Shown here: positions 1 through 10,035 of the stretch, piece after piece
Position numbering within the stretch: position 1 is the stretch's first letter
Layout: each line of letters opens with the position of its first letter
Source: Gnetum montanum
Taxonomy: Eukaryota; Streptophyta; Gnetopsida; Gnetales; Gnetaceae
NCBI GenBank assembly: GCA_015680685.1
Contig: MNCI01004871.1
Location: forward strand, 423,939-487,938
Direction: 5' to 3'
Length of the DNA: 64,000 nucleotides
Translations under genes and position numbers: made by a program
The notes under the pieces: generated by a model
The model's input: only the letters and a program-made list of their open reading frames with translations
Database searches by the model: none
Told to the model about the DNA's origin: nothing

Positions 1-324
1 AAGAGAATGGCCAACACAAAAGCATCAAGTTCCCTTGAAGTCACACCCTTGTCAAACCTTGAGTCCTTCCTTAGTTTGAGAAGTGCCTAGTCACTGGTTC
101 GTTAAAGTTCTTATTAAAAAGGGACTGTACATTTCTAAGCCAAGAGAGACCATAGAAACTGGTGGATGGATGGATGAAGTGAACTCATTGCCTGCCATAT
201 CAAAAGAAACATACGTTAGTATCAACATCATAACTTAAAGGTAAAAACCAAACATTAGCAATCAATAAGAAAATAGTTCATACCATCGTGGAGAACACTT
301 ATTGGGTGACAAACTTACAGGATG

Positions 325-326
325 GG

Positions 327-357
<31 letters not shown>

Positions 358-359
358 AA
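325..359. repeat. AC dinucleotide microsatellite
   Basis: A run of AC repeats, interrupted late by AAAC units, in the 3' region of element A. It is absent from the equivalent place in copies B and D, so it expanded within this copy. Confidence 0.85.
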
Positions 360-377
360 AAATGGAAAAGTATAATG

Positions 378-552
378 ATGTTGTAAAACAAAAATAAGAA
401 GAGTTAAACAAATTTGTAAAACAAAAACAAGAAAAGTTAAAGAAATTTGTAAAACAAAAATGTGTAAGACAAAAACTTGTAAGAAAAAACGTGTAAAACA
501 AAAACTGTAAAACAAAAACATGGAAAACAAAAACATGTAAAACAAAAACTTA
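378..552. repeat. A-rich degenerate tandem array (unit like TGTAAAACAAAAAC)
   Basis: About ten degenerate units of 14-20 bases built on GTAAAACAAAAAC. A similar low-complexity tract lies at the same element position in B (20000-20165) and, in the opposite orientation, in D (49580-49700). It appears to be a family feature of the region just after integrase, not a random run. Confidence 0.6.
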
Positions 553-846
553 AAAATAACTGAGGGCCTCCAATGGTTAGCATAGGTGGCCATCTCCCTC
601 ATGACTGAATTGCAAGGGAGAGATCCAAAATAATGAGCGTCTATTTGAATTTCATAAAAGTGCCCAACTTTTCCCCACTGATGTTCTCAGATTAAGGGGT
701 GGAAGTTGGCGATGCTCATGCTCCAATGTGTCTATGCCTTCGTTGTTAACATGAGTTCCCTTAGTTTGTTCCGTGCATATTGGTTTGCTCTTTCTAGTAG
801 CTGTCAACCACGGGGTGTCTACTACTGGTGTGGTTGCTACATAAAG

Positions 847-1330
847 TCACCTTTGGATTTGTATCTCTTGGGCACACCGATTACATGGAAGAGATGCTGA
901 ACATTCTTCCATGTCATCACCCTCTGAGTCACTGTATGTGATGCACAGAACTTTCTTCTTCTCGATCTTTCCATATATGTTTATCTTAGATATCTGCAAG
1001 GAAAGATTGCAGATCCCTAGGTATGGATCTACTGTACTTAGCCATGACCTTCCCATTATAATTGGGAAGCCCCCATTGTTGCTGTTAACTTCTATCACCA
1101 AGAAATCAGCTAGGTAAGACCAACCACACATAGTGGTAACAATGTCCTCCACCAATCCCAAAGGAATGGTGATGGACTGATCTGCCAGCTCTAGTTGGAT
1201 GTTACTCTTCTTAAGTTGGGGCAGGTTCTAGTTTTGATACATCTTTCATGAAATTAAGTTGACTCCGAAACTTGAGTCAAGAAGAGCCTTATGTGGTTCA
1301 TTCCCAGCAATTTGTAAATAGATTAAGGGG
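847..1330 (-). pseudogene. Retroelement aspartic protease, element A
   Basis: A pepsin-like retroviral protease would process the Gag-Pol polyprotein. The minus-strand reading shows LLDSSFGVNLIS as the active-site segment (Asp near 1278), then GLVEDIVTTMCGWSY, and PIIMGRSWLST as the conserved IxGRxxL-type strand near the C-terminus. Copies B, C and D give the same landmarks. Two in-frame stops (TGA and TAG) follow the active site, so the copy is dead. The usual D-S/T-G-A is replaced by D-S-S-F-G-V-N, matching the Athila pattern D-L-G-x-S-V-N better than that of other gypsy lineages. Confidence 0.8.
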
Positions 1331-2005
1331 CTTCCAAGATCAGTTAGTTTCCTAGGAAGGTGGCCTACCTTGATCCAGTCGGTTATGGTATGCGTTAACA
1401 TAACTGTATGCGTACAGATTTGTTGGATTGAAGGGTGCTTCGAAGTGTTAGATGATGGAGGAGTGTACCTAGACTCAACCGCTTGTTGTTGCGAGAGCTT
1501 GTATGGGATTTTGGTTCTGAAGAAAGGTCTTCTCTTTTTACAGTTGTCAAAACTGAAACACCACTAATTTCAGCTTAGTACTTTGAATGGAAATTTGTAT
1601 GCCTCAATGGTGCATGAACAACGGCTATTATTCACGTGCACATGCCTTTGGATTCTAGGAAATGCACAAGACAATATAGTTACAAATAACAGGATTGCTT
1701 ATTGTTAACTCTCTTCAGATTTCTCCGTAATTCAAAGAAAAGAAGCCTTTGCCTCTGGACTTGCAACCAAAAATGATGTGTTCGTTGCTTCCAAGTTCTG
1801 GTGCACTGAGATGCACCTAGTCTATATTTTCCCCGCTATCCAAAAATCACTGGATTCATAAAAATTTCTGAAGCAGGGAACTGCAATCGGGATACCCGGA
1901 TCTATATCTCTGATCCACTTCCACACACGCTGCAGCAGCAACAACAGACACGGTCACGAAAACAAGGCCGCCGACTTAGATGATGCCGCTGAAAATGTAG
2001 AGGCG

Positions 2006-2101
2006 TTGACCGTTCGAAAATATAAGAACCAGCACAGATCCAACCAATCGTGGATTCAGCATACAAGAGCAGAGCATTACTGAGAAGAATAAATTAACAA
2101 C
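2006..2101 (+). promoter_or_regulatory. Promoter-like segment upstream of a signal-peptide reading frame
   Basis: A W-box core TTGACC (2006-2011) lies just upstream of a TATA element (TATAAG at 2021), which is followed by about 75 bases and an ATG at 2102. A CACGTG G-box occurs upstream at about 1633. This spacing is what a compact plant Pol II promoter with a short 5' leader shows. W-boxes are WRKY factor sites in plants; any actual regulation here is inference. Confidence 0.4.
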
Positions 2102-2520
2102 ATGGTCTTGGCTGGATTGTGTTCACGCATCTTCATTGCTGCGATGGTATTGACCTGTTTTGCAGCAGTTTCAGTTATAGAAGTTCATAATAATGACGAG
2201 AGTAATGGAAATGGAAATGGAAATGGCATGAATGAAAGATGTGGGACAAATTTGAGGAGATGTGCAGCGACCGCAGAGAAGCTTTCGCATCTTTGGAGGA
2301 GTCTCTGGCTTTCGGGAAGATTGGCCCAGTGCAGCTTTGCCAGTGTATCCGCAGCACCATTAACGACGACCTTGATTCTTAGCATCGGCATGATGTCGTC
2401 GGCGTCCTCAAAGTTATGGCGCTCTATGCTCCATCTCTTCGTTTGCCCCTTGCTGCTTGCTCCGACATTGTTCGAGGAACCCCTACTACTCGCTTTGTTG
2501 CAGATATGTGACACTACTGA
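2102..2520 (+). pseudogene. Captured fragment of a small secreted-protein gene, frameshifted
   Basis: The reading from the ATG at 2102 starts MVLAGLCSRIFIAAMVLTCF, a good secretory signal peptide, followed by a hydrophilic NNDESNGNGN stretch coded by a GGAAAT hexamer repeat. In the next frame from 2239 the protein-like text continues (MWDKFEEMCSDRREAFASLE, then GKIGPVQLCQCIRS) to a TAG at 2380, and the same frame stays open beyond it to a TGA near 2518. A length change in the hexamer repeat would explain the frameshift. Cys-containing helical text suggests a small secreted protein; no family recognised. GC and CpG content are higher than in the surrounding element, in keeping with capture from a host gene. 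Confidence 0.4.
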
Positions 2521-3140
2521 GACACCGCCACCGCTGTTTTCTCCCTGCACTGCCTCTACCTGCGACGCTGTTTTTTGTGCTCCTGCCCTGCTCGCCAAGC
2601 TGCTATTTCCGCTGCTGCGTTGTCCTTGCCGTCGCTGTTTGCTGCCTGCCGCAGTTTGCTGCCTGCCACCACGTTGCCTGTCACGTCCCTGCTGCCATTG
2701 CACTGTTGTTTCTGTTTGCTGCAACTGTTCACCGCCACACTCTGTGTTCCCGCCACCTCTTCGCTGCTCGCCGTGCCCACCACGTTGCTGTTTTTACCTA
2801 CCATGCTGTCTCCTCTTGCTGCGTTGCACCATCTGCTGAATGCCGCGTTGCATATGTGTTGTTGTTTCTACTACCACGTCCCTGCCCCGCTGCGTCGCTG
2901 TTCCTCTGCCTCTGCCTACGATGCTATTTTTGTGCTCTTGCCCTGCTACCGCGTCGCCATCTCTTGCACCGCATCGTCGTCTCCTGCGCTACGTCACTGC
3001 ATCGTTGTTTTTGCACTACCTCTACCATGCCTGCCACCGCTACCCCCGTTGCCGCATCGTTGACGCCTCCTGTCTGCCTGTGCTGCCGCTGCTGCATCGC
3101 TGCACCACCAGGCATCATCGGCTACTGTCCTCCCCGATGA
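2440..3140. repeat. GC-rich pyrimidine-biased degenerate tandem tract
   Basis: The plus strand repeats words such as TGCTGCC, CTGCGTCGCTG and TTTGTGCTCYTGCCCTGCT (near 2573 and again near 2928). The lack of stop codons in several frames on both strands follows from this composition, so the Cys/Leu/Pro-rich open frames here are not taken as genes. A weaker tract with similar words (attgctactgcacctcc) occurs at 54960-55200, ahead of the related LTR-like block. Confidence 0.6.
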
Positions 3141-4035
3141 TTAAAATTTTTTTTACCAAACATTAGAGAATCCCAATTTTCCAGTTGACTAATGCAGAAA
3201 ATAATAATAATTTTTAATCAAGGAAGTCGCCGCTGGACATAATCTTTCCAAATTTTCTAAAGTTTTATAACTTGAGGGCTTGTATTTCTAAATTATTTGT
3301 ATTTGTATGGGTTGGAATGACCCATAAGTTGTAAAATACATTGAACCTGGTCAAAGAAAACCCTAGCCAAAACCCTAGCCCAAACCTATAAATACCCTAC
3401 CAATTCACACAAATTGGAGGCAAGAGCAAGAAGAACAAGGAGGCAAAGAGAAGAAAAGCAAAAGCAGCAAGAAGGAGAAGAAGATTGGAAGAGGCAAAGA
3501 TTGGAAAAATTGGCAATTCCGAAGGAGGATAGAACTTGCAATCCTTGGGCGCTCAACACATCCAATTTTTAGCTTCCAAGTTCTTCTCACATCATCACAT
3601 CATCGTGTCACATTTTTCCAAGGCTAGGCGTTTAACTTGCCATTCACACTTGTGCAACTACGCTTTGACCGGTGCACATTTTTTTTTCAAAAAACAATAT
3701 AATACAGTTTCATCATTGCCTCCTATTTACATTATTTACTTTGGTTTATGCTTTGTTTGCAATATAATTCTATTCACATACGCTTTATTTACATTTTGTA
3801 TCATTGTTTACATTTCGTTTACATCTTGTTTACGATAACCCCAGTGCTAGCCATAACTTACGCTCGGGGAAGTCCTTGGTTAATTTGCGTGCAAACCATC
3901 CAAGGCACTCTGCCTTCGTTCCCTTTTCCAGCTTGCCCTCAAGCGAAGGCAGGGTCAGCTGTGGCTATCCAACGATCTCTTGGTGTTTATTTTCTTTCCA
4001 GCCTTACACTGACAATTTAGGACGGTACAAGAACC
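3140..4035 (+). repeat. LTR-like segment with TATA box inside the foreign block
   Basis: An AT-rich stretch leads to CCTATAAATACCC (TATA at 3387-3394), a purine-rich leader and a terminal block containing AAGTCCTTGG and CCATCCAAGGCACT, then TTCCAGCC. The same terminal words in the same order occur at 55950-56080, after the Tat-like pol genes. This suggests the R and U5 parts of an LTR of a related family, in plus orientation. Its left end cannot be fixed. Confidence 0.5.
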
Positions 4036-4044
4036 AGCAGCGGG

Positions 4045-6396
4045 TTGAATGTTTATTGCTCTCGTAGCATGGCGTTGCTGCGGTTGAGTGGGGAATTTCC
4101 CTTGCATTGTTGGAGTAGGAGGTGTTGTGGGAACTACAGGTGGAAGAGGTGCAGATGGAGTTGGAGGATGGTAAGTATGTGGGGTGCCTACTGGAGGAGA
4201 AGGAGTCCTCCTAAAGTACTCCCAAACTTGGTAGTGACATTGGGGAGTTGTGTGACTCATAGAGTCACTTGGAGAAACCGGCTGCTGCACATAATATCCA
4301 TAAGGATTAGGTTGCCGGTAAGGGTACTGTTGTATCGGTGGTGGCATCCCCGATGACTGTGGGTATTGCCACTGCTGATCCTGTCTGATGGGTTGTGATG
4401 GAGTTCCACTTGGATAGTACGTTAACGGTTGGTGGAACTGCCTTGGGTTACCTTGGGGATAAGGTAACCTTCAGGGTGTTTGCCGTTGGTTAATTCTTGG
4501 ATTAAGTGCATACACCCCAGACTCCTGTAGATGTGAGATGATTGGACAACATCCCTTGCGATGATCATAATGGCAGATCTCACATCCACCATCATCGTCT
4601 GTGTCTGAATCCACAACTTCATCGGAGATAGTAATTTTTCCCTTATCCTTATTATGTGCAGGGCCTAAATTTCTCCTCTTTATCTTACCTTTATCACTAC
4701 TTCGTTCCTCCTTAGACTCCTCTACAATTTTCAAGACAGTTTCAAGTCTGGAGTCTAAGGAATCCCACAACTGATCCATCTTAGCCGATACTTCTATTGT
4801 TAGTTTTTGAATCGACAAGGTTTTTTTGTTCACCAACTCTTCAAGTGGTGACTCATCCTCTTCATCGCAAAATTTCACTCCCTTCTTCTGAAGGGAGGGA
4901 TCACGGTTGTATTCTTCTACACTCTCTCTTTTTCGTAGTTCAACTTCTTCTTTTGCTACTTGTTCCAACAAGCGATGAACTTCATGGGCTCTAAGTTCTG
5001 ATAGTCTCCCTTGGGCATAAGTCCCAAGGGTTCTTTTAGTCTCATGCCTTAGCCCATCCATGATGTGGCGGAGTTGATCCCACTATGCGTAACCATGGCC
5101 CGGGCAACGATGTAACAATGCATAGTAGCAGCCCATGGCAGCATCCAAGGGTTCATGAGTACCTTGCTTCCATCCTTGGATCTGCTTATGCAAGTTAGAC
5201 ACTCTGGAGTATGTTTGATACTTATCGTCGAAGAGTTCTAACATCGTACTCCACCTCCTAATGGTTTTTGGTTCTAAGGACCGGTACCAACTCTTTGCTT
5301 CCTTAATGAGTGTCCTAGGAAACAACTTTAGTTTTTGCCACTCGTTCTCTATGTTCTGCAAGGCACAAGCATCATGGAATTCCTGTAAATGATGCTGCAG
5401 ATCAGCGTTGTATCCCCCTTCAAAGCGTGGCATGTTATTCATGTCTAAGCGTTTGATCCGACTATCTTTTAAATGCCCTGTTGGAATTCTTACAACCTCC
5501 GTTATATCGAGCATACTTCAGGTGGCAAGTAGGGGCTCATCATGATCATCTCTTTCATGATGCCTGTGATGCCTTCATTGTTCCCTACTTTCCCTTCGTT
5601 CATGCCCTTGCCCTCTCTCTCGACTTTCCCATCGAGGTCTCTTGTTTCGCCTACCTCTATCCTCACCGTTATGTTCATGGTGGCTGTGCCCAAATGTGGA
5701 AGGAGAGGCTGAGTGATGAGATGAAGGAGAAGAAGAAGGAGAACCATCGCCATGACGATGTTTCCTACCTTCTCTTCAGCTGCTTCAGCCCTGATTGTGA
5801 TGACGATCTAAGCGCCCGTCCTTATCATGGGTTGTTGTTCCCTCTGTGAATAGTTGACGTTCACAGGGATCAGAACCAGGGTTGTGTATCGTGGATCATA
5901 GGTTCTGATACCCCACCTCCTCATCATCATTAGGAGGGGGAACATCTTTTGATAGAGAACCCATTATGAGTGGTTCACCGTCTCTGATTTCACTAAGGAT
6001 GTGTGGGACCTCTTTGCCCTTCAATAGTGTATGTTGGCTCTCCTACCTTGAGTCCCTCATACGTTGTGCTTCTATGGGATAATAATCCCTTGAGTCAAAA
6101 TCTGCTGCAACATATTCAACATATAATTCTTTCATGCCAATCTGTGCCAAATCATGGAGAAGCATGTTAGGGACTGATCAATCTGGGGGTAACACGATGT
6201 TACCTTGCAAATCTCTCCATCGTAGCTATTCGTCTTAATGCAAGATAAAGGTAAAGTTTGGAATATACTCATCAGGATGAGTATAGACTATCCGATATTG
6301 TTGAGAACTTGGCTAATTTCGGTTATGTGTTTTTGATTGCCGACTATTTCTTGTATTATCCCTAGGTGGTGAATTTCTTTTGTTAGAAGAATACAT
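4045..6396 (-). pseudogene. Gag, element A
   Basis: Structural capsid and nucleocapsid protein of the element. The start is set at the ATG at 6396 (MYSSNK...), at the same place as the gag starts of B, C and D (MASS or MSSS). The capsid region reads MLDITEVVRIPTGHLKDSRI (5514 down), then HLQEFHDACALQNIENEWQK and the landmark PGHGYA before LRHIMDGLR-type text. The nucleocapsid has one zinc knuckle, CEICHYDHRKGC (about 4548-4584), followed by a Pro/Gln-rich tail. Several frameshifts and stops break it. Gag is basic near 4640-4700 (KGKIKRRN). Confidence 0.8.
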
Positions 6397-6514
6397 TGTT
6401 ATCCGTGTGCTAATTTTACCGTTATATAATTTTTCTATTATTAATTAACCTGAAGGTTCGTTTAGGCTCCCAACGATGTGAGTGATGTCCTATGTTCTAT
6501 TCAGCGCACAAACA

Positions 6515-6538
6515 CTTAGTCCCCGATAATAGTGCCAA
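6515..6538 (-). promoter_or_regulatory. Primer binding site, tRNA-Asp-like, element A
   Basis: Directly inside the 5' LTR the minus strand reads TTGGCACTATTATCGGGGAC. Compared with the complement of a plant tRNA-Asp 3' end (TGGCGCCGTTGCCGGGGA), the differences are all transitions. Athila elements are primed by tRNA-Asp. Confidence 0.65.
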
Positions 6539-7387
6539 TGATGAATGGCGAGATACCCCTACACTCAACCATACTAATATGAGCGTAGCACACTCGATCC
6601 GGTCGAACTCCGCAGACTAAGTGCCTACACGCCTCTTGAAACACTTAGGGTTAATCATTCGTTGTCTTCCTAGACTTACTTGTAGTTGTCACGGTGTATG
6701 GTTAAGTAAGTCCGAGGTATATTATTTTTATAGTCTTTTTGTGTTTTATCTCCTATGCTATCAAGGTGAAGGGTTGAGAAACTAATTACTAACTCTAACT
6801 AATGAACTATGTCTAAATTACCTAGCGTCAGCATCCGTTCCCACTTACCGCACACACCCTGAACTAATGCAACCGTGGCTACCAAATGCTAATCGTTGTT
6901 GGGATCACCACGCGTAACGCATGTGCTCGAAGTGGTCGTACTGAGGCACTTAACTAGGAGAGAAGGGTTGAGAAAGAAAGCAATAAATAACAAATAATAA
7001 ATAACAGGTAAGAAATAATAGTAATAAAATCCTATTCGATGCGCTACAAGGTTTATCCAAGAATCTCGTCTTTATTGCCATACACAAACTTGTGTTCAGG
7101 TACAATGTTTGCTCGAATAAAGATCCGTTCACTTTAGGACTCCTACTACGGGCACATGGAAAATATTCTATCTCTGGAGTGATCAATCTACCAGAGTTTC
7201 CCTATTGTGTATCCTAGGATGAGGAAACAAGGGAGAGCCTCCTCTTATTTATAGATATGACGACGCACCGCAATGTCGTGTACGTGATATCGCAGGGGAG
7301 GATGTGATATCGCATACATGATATCGTGAGGGATGCGATATCATGACGGCCGCAATATCGTGACTCATGCGATATCGCATCCCATCA
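6539..7387 (-). repeat. 5' LTR of element A
   Basis: In element orientation it runs from TGATGGGATGCGATATCGCA to ...CCATTCATCA, ending directly at the primer site. It aligns along its length with the LTRs of B (17118-17987, 26575-27415) and G (36753-37705). A TATA box (TATAAATA on the minus strand, near 7246-7257) separates a U3 rich in GATATC motifs from R and U5. CpG sites are well preserved. The partner 3' LTR lies outside the window. Confidence 0.85.
7281..7386. repeat. Palindromic GATATC array in the U3 of LTR A
   Basis: Five GATATC palindromes and one AATATC variant occur in about 100 bases, mostly as GCGATATCGC or GTGATATCGC, spaced about 14-35 bases. They lie between the LTR 5' end and the TATA box, where retroelement enhancers sit. 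Confidence 0.75.
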
Positions 7388-7540
7388 ATTGACATCATTA
7401 TCAAGGACTCTTTTTTTTAAACATGTGCTATTTAGGTTTAGTGAATATCATTAACATTGTTGGACAAACCCTAAGATCAAAATCATTCTCATAATAAATA
7501 TAATCACATAAGCACACTGATATCTTATTTGTATTACAAA

Positions 7541-9790
7541 ATGTCTTCTTCTCACAGGCATGATGATACTAAACTGTTGATTCCTCAAGAATGTAAGGTG
7601 GTGTATACTCATCTAGATGAGTATGTGCCTAACTTCACCTTCATCCTGCATCAATATGAACAATTGCGATGGAAAGATATGGAAGGAAACATTGTAATGC
7701 CTCGCAATTGACCTGTGCTTAGGATGCTGCTTCAAACTCTTAAGAGGTTGGGCATCCAAGATCTTCAAGAGGAGTACATTGTGCATGATTATGACTACTG
7801 GGACTACCATTCCATTGAAACTTAACACAGGAGAGAACAACACTAGGAGAAGCACTATGAGTTTATGAAGGAAAAATGGTTTACCAATCCCTTTGTTCCT
7901 GCTTAACCAAAATTACAATGAGGATCCTCCCTCTGGGGGCTTTCAACATGAACATTCTTCACCCCTTGTTATTGGTAATGGGGGTGTAGCCTTGAATTTG
8001 TAGTTCACTATCAATAATCTAGGTTTAGGTAAAAATGGAAATTAAGGCAGGGGCTCAAACAAGCATCAAGAGGATAAGAAAAATGATGAATGTGGCCATG
8101 AAAACTGAAGAGGAGTTGGTAGATACCACGGTGGTGGTAATTCTCCTCCCTCTTTGCCCTTTTCATCTACATCTTTTTCTTCCTCTTTTGGTTTTGACTA
8201 ACACCGTAGAAAGAGCAATCGTGATGGAGGTCAACAACAGGACCACAATGATGATCGCTAGGCCCATCATGAACAAAGGGGTGGCAAAGGATGTCATCAA
8301 CGTCATTGAAATAATGATGATGATGAGCCTTTTTTGGAAACTTGAAGCATTCTAAATATTACAGAGGCCATAAAAATTCCAACCAAGCATGTGAAAGATA
8401 GTCAAATTAGACAACTTGATATGAACAATATTTCCATATTTGAAGGGGGATATAACTCTAATCCACAAACACATCTTCAAGCTTTTTGCAATGCCTATGA
8501 TTTACATAATATTGAAAATGATTGGTAGAAACTAAAGCTATTTCCTAGGACACTCATCAAGGAAGCAAAAAGCTAGTACCAGTCCTTGGAGCCAGAATTC
8601 ATCCACAAGTGGAGTACCATGCTAGAGCCATTTAATGATAAGTATCAAACGTACTCCAGAGTATCTAATCTGAGAAGGTAGATCCAAGGATGGAAACAAG
8701 AAAACCATGAACCCTTCGATGTTGCCATGGGTAGATTCTATTCTCTCATACACTAATGCCCTAGCCATGGTTATTCTTATTGGGAATAACTTCACCATAT
8801 CATAGATGAACTTAGAATGGAAACAAGGAGAACTCTTGGGGTCTATGCCTAAGGGAGACTATCTAAACTCAGAGTCCATCAGATCCAAAGGCTAATTGAG
8901 CAAGTAGCAAAAATGTGAAAGTGCAAATGACTACAACAAGAATCCTTCCATTAGAAAGAGGAAGGTTTGATTTTGTGATAGTGAGGAAGAATCACCACTT
9001 AATGAGGTGGTGAACAAAAAGACCTTGTCGATTCAAAAATCTATGTTTGAAATTTTAGCTAAGGTGGATAAAATGTGGGATTCATTGGATGAAAATTTTC
9101 AAACTACTTTAAAAATTGCCGAAGAACCATGAGAGAAAAGTAGTGATCATAACCATAGAAGGAAAAAAAAAAGCTAAACATGCCTATGAATGGGGTAAGG
9201 GCAAGATTGTCGTAGTAGATGAAGTTTTGGAAACTAAATCAAATGATGATGATGGGTGTGACATTTGCCAATATGAACATCCTAAGGGACGTTGCCTCAT
9301 TGTGTCACACTTATAGGAGTATGGAGTGCATGCTCTAAATCCATGACTAGCCAAATGACAAACACCCAAAAGGTTGCCTTATCATCAAGGCAATCCCAAT
9401 TAGTTCCATCAACAACAATAATATTATCCAAGTGGAACTTCATTGCAATTGTACGAGCAATATCAACAATGACACCAATCATAGTCATGGGAGATGCCAC
9501 CACCAAGGTAGTAGTACCCTTACAGGATACCAGATCCATATGGATATTATGTTTAGCAGCCCCTATCTCCAGATGACTCTTCCAATCATGTTTCTCCTTT
9601 CCAACATCACTACCACCCTCCCGAATACTACAAAGCTCATTCTCCACATTCCAAGAGGGATGCCACATTTTATCCTTATCCTCCTTCTATTTTTGCACCT
9701 ACTCTTCCATCCTCAACTTAGCTATTGCTTGCTCCATCCATGTAGGATGAACTTCTAGCCTAGTCATAGCAACATAATGCTACCAGGGCT
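7541..9790 (+). pseudogene. Gag, element C
   Basis: The start ATG at 7541 (MSSSHRHDD...) is shared with B and D. The next block, KVVYTHLDEYVPNFTFILHQ, is conserved in A (VYTHPDEYIPNFTFILH) and B. The capsid landmarks are LDMNN-type text near 8420, AFCNAYDLHNIEND and the EPFDVAMGR to HGYS block near 8710-8780. The zinc knuckle CDICQYEHPKGRC is at 9257-9295. A Pro-rich tail follows to about 9790. Stop codons and frameshifts are scattered throughout. Confidence 0.75.
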
Positions 9791-10035
9791 GTCAATCTAC
9801 AATTAGTTCATCAACTAAGGGGTTTGAAACCTCATGCTCTTAAAAGACCATTCTTCTAAACCAACAGCCCTACTAACCCCTCAAAGACTCAAGTGGTTGG
9901 TCATCCTCCTCCTACCTCATCCTTTGCAAATAATTCCATTGGGTCTCCTTCAACCAATTACTGTTCAAATTCCATACTATTATCCTCACCCATGCCATAT
10001 TTGATTGGATTTAGGCTAGAAACCTTTCCAGGAAA

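Larger units (their letters stand above)
1..640 (-). other. 3' untranslated region of element A after the lost integrase
   Basis: This stretch aligns by eye with 19640-20240 in copy B and, reverse complemented, with 49510-50000 in copy D (shared words such as agtcacacccttgtc and the block around the integrase stop). It holds no credible gene. It contains an AC microsatellite and an A-rich degenerate tandem array. The open frames seen here on the minus strand are low-complexity Phe/Cys-rich translations of that array. Confidence 0.6.
1575..4040 (+). mobile_element. Foreign 2.5 kb block inserted between protease and gag of element A
   Basis: Copies B, C and D have no counterpart of this block. 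Alignable sequence stops near 1575 and resumes near 4040. The block has three parts: a promoter and start of a secreted protein gene (about 1600-2520), a GC-rich pyrimidine tract (2440-3140), and an AT-rich part with a TATA box and an LTR-like end (3140-4035) resembling 55840-56095. It is most simply a nested LTR or partial LTR element that carries captured sequence. I could not find a convincing target duplication, so the exact edges are uncertain. Confidence 0.5.
1..7387 (-). mobile_element. Athila-like Ty3/gypsy element A, internally deleted
   Basis: Reading on the minus strand, the order is 5' LTR (6539-7387), primer site, gag, protease and the 3' untranslated region; the 3' LTR lies beyond the window start. 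By comparison with copy B, the whole RT, RNase H and integrase section is missing: text matching the end of integrase (about 600-640) passes within 50 bases into text matching the region next to protease (from about 690). A foreign block of about 2.5 kb sits between protease and gag. A keeps many CpG sites, so it is younger than C, E and B. Athila affiliation rests on the tRNA-Asp-like primer site, the protease motif and similarity to the RT of sister copies. Confidence 0.75.

Noticed and set aside
262-602. Two minus-strand open frames rich in Phe and Cys
   Set aside because: They are translations of the AC run and the A-rich tandem array; no copy support and no protein-like composition.
2457-3166. 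Long Cys/Leu/Arg-rich open frames on both strands
   Set aside because: The GC-rich pyrimidine repeat has few stop codons in any frame; overlapping frames on both strands show this is composition, not coding.
5481-5849. Plus-strand 122-codon frame
   Set aside because: It is antisense to the charged linker of Gag A, whose reading is supported by four sister copies.
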